The translations under genes and the position numbers were made by a program. The notes under the pieces are model-generated. The model was not told the origin of the DNA. It searched no databases and saw nothing but the letters and a program-made list of their open reading frames with translations. This document shows positions 38,001 to 39,109 of a stretch of 39,109 nt of DNA, one piece after another. Position 1 is the stretch's first letter, and every line of letters starts with the position of its first letter. The stretch spans positions 1 through 39,109 of the forward strand of contig NZ_JAENKO010000043.1 in NCBI RefSeq assembly GCF_016599145.1, given 5' to 3'. The stretch is from Tomitella cavernea (GTDB taxonomy: Bacteria; Actinomycetota; Actinomycetes; Mycobacteriales; Mycobacteriaceae).

Positions 38001-39109
38001 GGACAACACGATGCGCCGGCCCGTGTGGGCGGTGAACACGCGGTGCTGCTCGGCGGCCGAGAGCCGCGAGTACAGCGGGAGGATCTCCGTATTCCGGTAT
38101 CGGCGCTCGCGCAAGGCGTCGGCGGTGTCGCGGATCTCGCGCTCGCCGGCGAGGAACACCAGGATGTCGCCCGGCCCGGCGGCGACGAGCTCGTCCACCG
38201 CCGCGCCGATCGCCTCGAGCGGATCCCGATCCACGAGCACGGGCGTATCGGCGGTGCCGCGCTCGATGGTGAGCGGGCGGTACCGCATCTCGACGGGGAA
38301 GGTGCGCCCGGAGACTTCGATGATGGGCGCCGCAGCGCCGTCGACGGCGAAATGCTGCGCGAAGCGTTCCGGGTCGATGGTGGCCGAGGTGATGATGACC
38401 TTGAGGTCGGGGCGCCGTGGCAGCAGCTGCTTGAGGTAACCGAGGATGAAGTCGATGTTGAGGCTGCGCTCGTGGGCCTCGTCGATGACGAGGACGTCGT
38501 AGCGCCGCAGCATCCGATCGCGCTGGATCTCGTTGAGGAGGATGCCGTCGGTCATGACCTTGATCAGCGTGTCGTCGGTGACGTGGTCGGTGAAGCGCAC
38601 TGTGTAACCGACGGTGTCGCCCAGCGGCCTGCCGAGTTCTTCGGCCACGCGTTCGGCGACGGTGCGCGCGGCGATGCGGCGCGGCTGGGTGTGCCCGATC
38701 AGGCCCCGCACACCGAGGCCCAGCTCCAGGCACATCTTCGGCAGCTGCGTGGTCTTGCCGGAGCCGGTCTCGCCGGCCACGATGACCACCTGGTTCTCCG
38801 CGATCGCCTTCTTGACGTCGTCGCGCCGGGCGCTTACCGGCAGCGCCTCGGGGTAGGAGACCGCGGGCACCGACGCGCGTCTGCGTTCGACGCGCTGCTG
38901 GGAGGCGGTGATCAGGTCGTCCACCGCGGCCAGCTCGCCGAGAGCGGGTGCGCCGTCGATGCGCCGCCGCAGGCGGTGCTCGTCGCGGAGCATCACCGCG
39001 TCGAGCCGTGCGCGCAGTTCGCGCCGGCGTGCCGTGGCCTCGGGGCCGTCGTCGCGCTGCGGCGCCTCCGGTGCGCCGGAGGCCCCCTGCGGGCCGCGCC
39101 GCCGCCGTC
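35097..39109 (-). CDS. hrpA: ATP-dependent RNA helicase HrpA (5' end outside window)
   Basis: A very large DEAH-box helicase that in other bacteria processes mRNA and rescues collided ribosomes. Motif I is GETGSGKTTQLP, motif II DEAHERS, motif III ITSATIDPE, motif V TNVAETSLTVPG and motif VI QRAGRCGR. The helicase-associated and OB regions follow, and the long C-terminal HrpA-specific region (DUF3418) fills the rest to 35097. Although GTG 38996 could be called a start, the frame stays open to the window edge and LRARLDAVMLRDEHRLRRR aligns with the natural HrpA N-terminus, so the true start lies beyond. It is convergent with nrdR, 16 bases apart. Confidence 0.95.
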   Translation of the reverse strand, partial: RRRRGPQGASGAPEAPQRDDGPEATARRRELRARLDAVMLRDEHRLRRRIDGAPALGELAAVDDLITASQQRVERRRASVPAVSYPEALPVSARRDDVKKAIAENQVVIVAGETGSGKTTQLPKMCLELGLGVRGLIGHTQPRRIAARTVAERVAEELGRPLGDTVGYTVRFTDHVTDDTLIKVMTDGILLNEIQRDRMLRRYDVLVIDEAHERSLNIDFILGYLKQLLPRRPDLKVIITSATIDPERFAQHFAVDGAAAPIIEVSGRTFPVEMRYRPLTIERGTADTPVLVDRDPLEAIGAAVDELVAAGPGDILVFLAGEREIRDTADALRERRYRNTEILPLYSRLSAAEQHRVFTAHTGRRIVLSTNVAETSLTVPGIRYVIDPGTARISRYSVRTKVQRLPIEPISQASARQRAGRCGRVADGICIRLYSEEDFEARPAFTEPEILRTNLAAVILQMTALGLGDLAAFPFVEPPDPRAVRDGLTLLEELGAIVRGGSAGRGAQHRLTDTGRSLARLPVDPRMGRMLLEAQRTGCLRELLIIVSAVSMQDVRERPADHQQDADARHARFAVKGSDFLARLRLWDYLREQRGALGSSAYRRMCKAEYLHFMRIREWQDLHGQLRQIAREMGWQANEAPASEDTIHQALLSGLLSHIGARDGDKRDYLGARGARFAIFPGSSLFKGQPRWVMAGELVETSRLWAREVARIEPEWVEKLAPDLVKHAYSEPHWSIKHAAPMAYEKVTLYGVPLIARRLAPFGRVDREASRDLFIRHALVQGEWRSDHAFLTHNRSLLEDALDLEDRARRRDIVVRDDDLFDFYDRRLPADIVSGRHFDSWWKKARRTDPALLDFTADTVTNDDADAVAGADYPDAWLQGGVRLELDYRFEPGHPDDGVTVRIPVELLPQVRTAGFDWLVPGMREELATTLIRSLPKQLRRAVVPAPDFAAAALARVQPRSEPLANALARELSQLGSCRIAPEDFRSGALPDHLRVTFSAVDRRGRELGRSKDLAELRTRLARHISDTAVRDGQEHARPAATVWTSETLGEVPEQVTSEVAGQKVVGFPTLSVRDPATPAGTAAVAVTVVSTRAEQSAAMRTGTRRLLLNAVPGLGKRLVSVLSTADRLVAGQYPFGGLDGLVDDVHECAVDEAMMRAGGPVRDPDAFARLKSAVGPAARAAEPAIAAAAVEIVRRWGELQVRLGEAAASTGVSDSTVDDVRQQLADLVRPGFLLEAGSARAAQIPRYLRAAALRLESAPTSGAREHQGMDTLDRVYGALERYLAHCPPGSAESPAVQEVFWMIEELRVGLFAQKLGTARQVSEKRILRAIDKLPR

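Noticed and set aside
38994-38996. GTG as the hrpA start
   Set aside because: The frame continues without a stop to the window edge, and the residues before it match the natural HrpA N-terminal region.

Overview
The window is a 39.1 kb piece of a high-GC actinobacterial chromosome. The gene set and order (ftsK, argA, pgsA, cinA, clgR, pspA, a GT-B glycosyltransferase, DUF3046, recA, recX, miaB, DUF349 protein, miaA, dapF, hflX, lexA, LysM protein, nrdR) follow the Mycobacterium tuberculosis Rv2748c to Rv2718c segment. Actinobacterial LexA boxes and a mycobacterial-type RecA-independent damage promoter also place it in Mycobacteriales (Gordonia, Tsukamurella, Dietzia or Rhodococcus-like). A complete fructose PTS suggests it is not M. 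tuberculosis itself. I cannot name the genus. The window is essentially core genome. I see no prophage, insertion sequence, CRISPR array, tRNA or rRNA.

Layout. 1-6.4 kb: the 3' end of ftsK, a TerC-family gene behind a yybP-ykoY (manganese) riboswitch, argA facing back, then pgsA-cinA-clgR-pspA (envelope lipid synthesis and envelope/proteolysis stress). 6.5-8.4 kb: a biotin ECF transporter (bioY-ecfA-ecfT) on the minus strand. 8.7-12.5 kb: a small membrane protein, a glycosyltransferase, DUF3046, recA and recX. recA has two readable DNA-damage promoters, one LexA-controlled and one PafBC-type. 12.5-13.75 kb: a decayed glutamate-transport operon in which the front of gluA is fused to the back of gluD. 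13.9-16.4 kb: miaB and a membrane protein, each preceded by short tandem repeats. 16.4-20.7 kb: DUF349 protein (minus), then a dioxygenase-like protein, miaA and an IclR regulator (plus).

20.8-25.6 kb: malate synthase G (minus), divergent from dapF-hflX. 25.7-32 kb: the fructose PTS, with fruR-fruK-fruA-ptsH on the minus strand and ptsI divergent; the shared intergenic region holds a 12-bp palindrome over the ptsI -35 box and helically phased repeats. 32-35 kb: a hotdog thioesterase and lexA (minus), divergent from a ChiZ/DivS-like LysM protein and nrdR; the lexA/LysM intergenic region has three SOS-like boxes. 35.1 kb to the end: the RNA helicase HrpA, whose 5' end runs off the window.

Functionally the window joins three themes: the DNA-damage response (recA, recX, lexA, LysM division regulator, with readable LexA and PafBC sites), envelope and protein-quality stress (pgsA, clgR, pspA), and carbon or cofactor supply (fructose PTS, malate synthase, biotin uptake). 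I did not find a convincing new multi-gene system. The most informative signals are regulatory: the riboswitch with a complementary anti-Shine-Dalgarno, the damage promoters, and a cluster of short tandem repeats in the leaders between 10.8 and 18.1 kb. The other notable item is the glu operon deletion.
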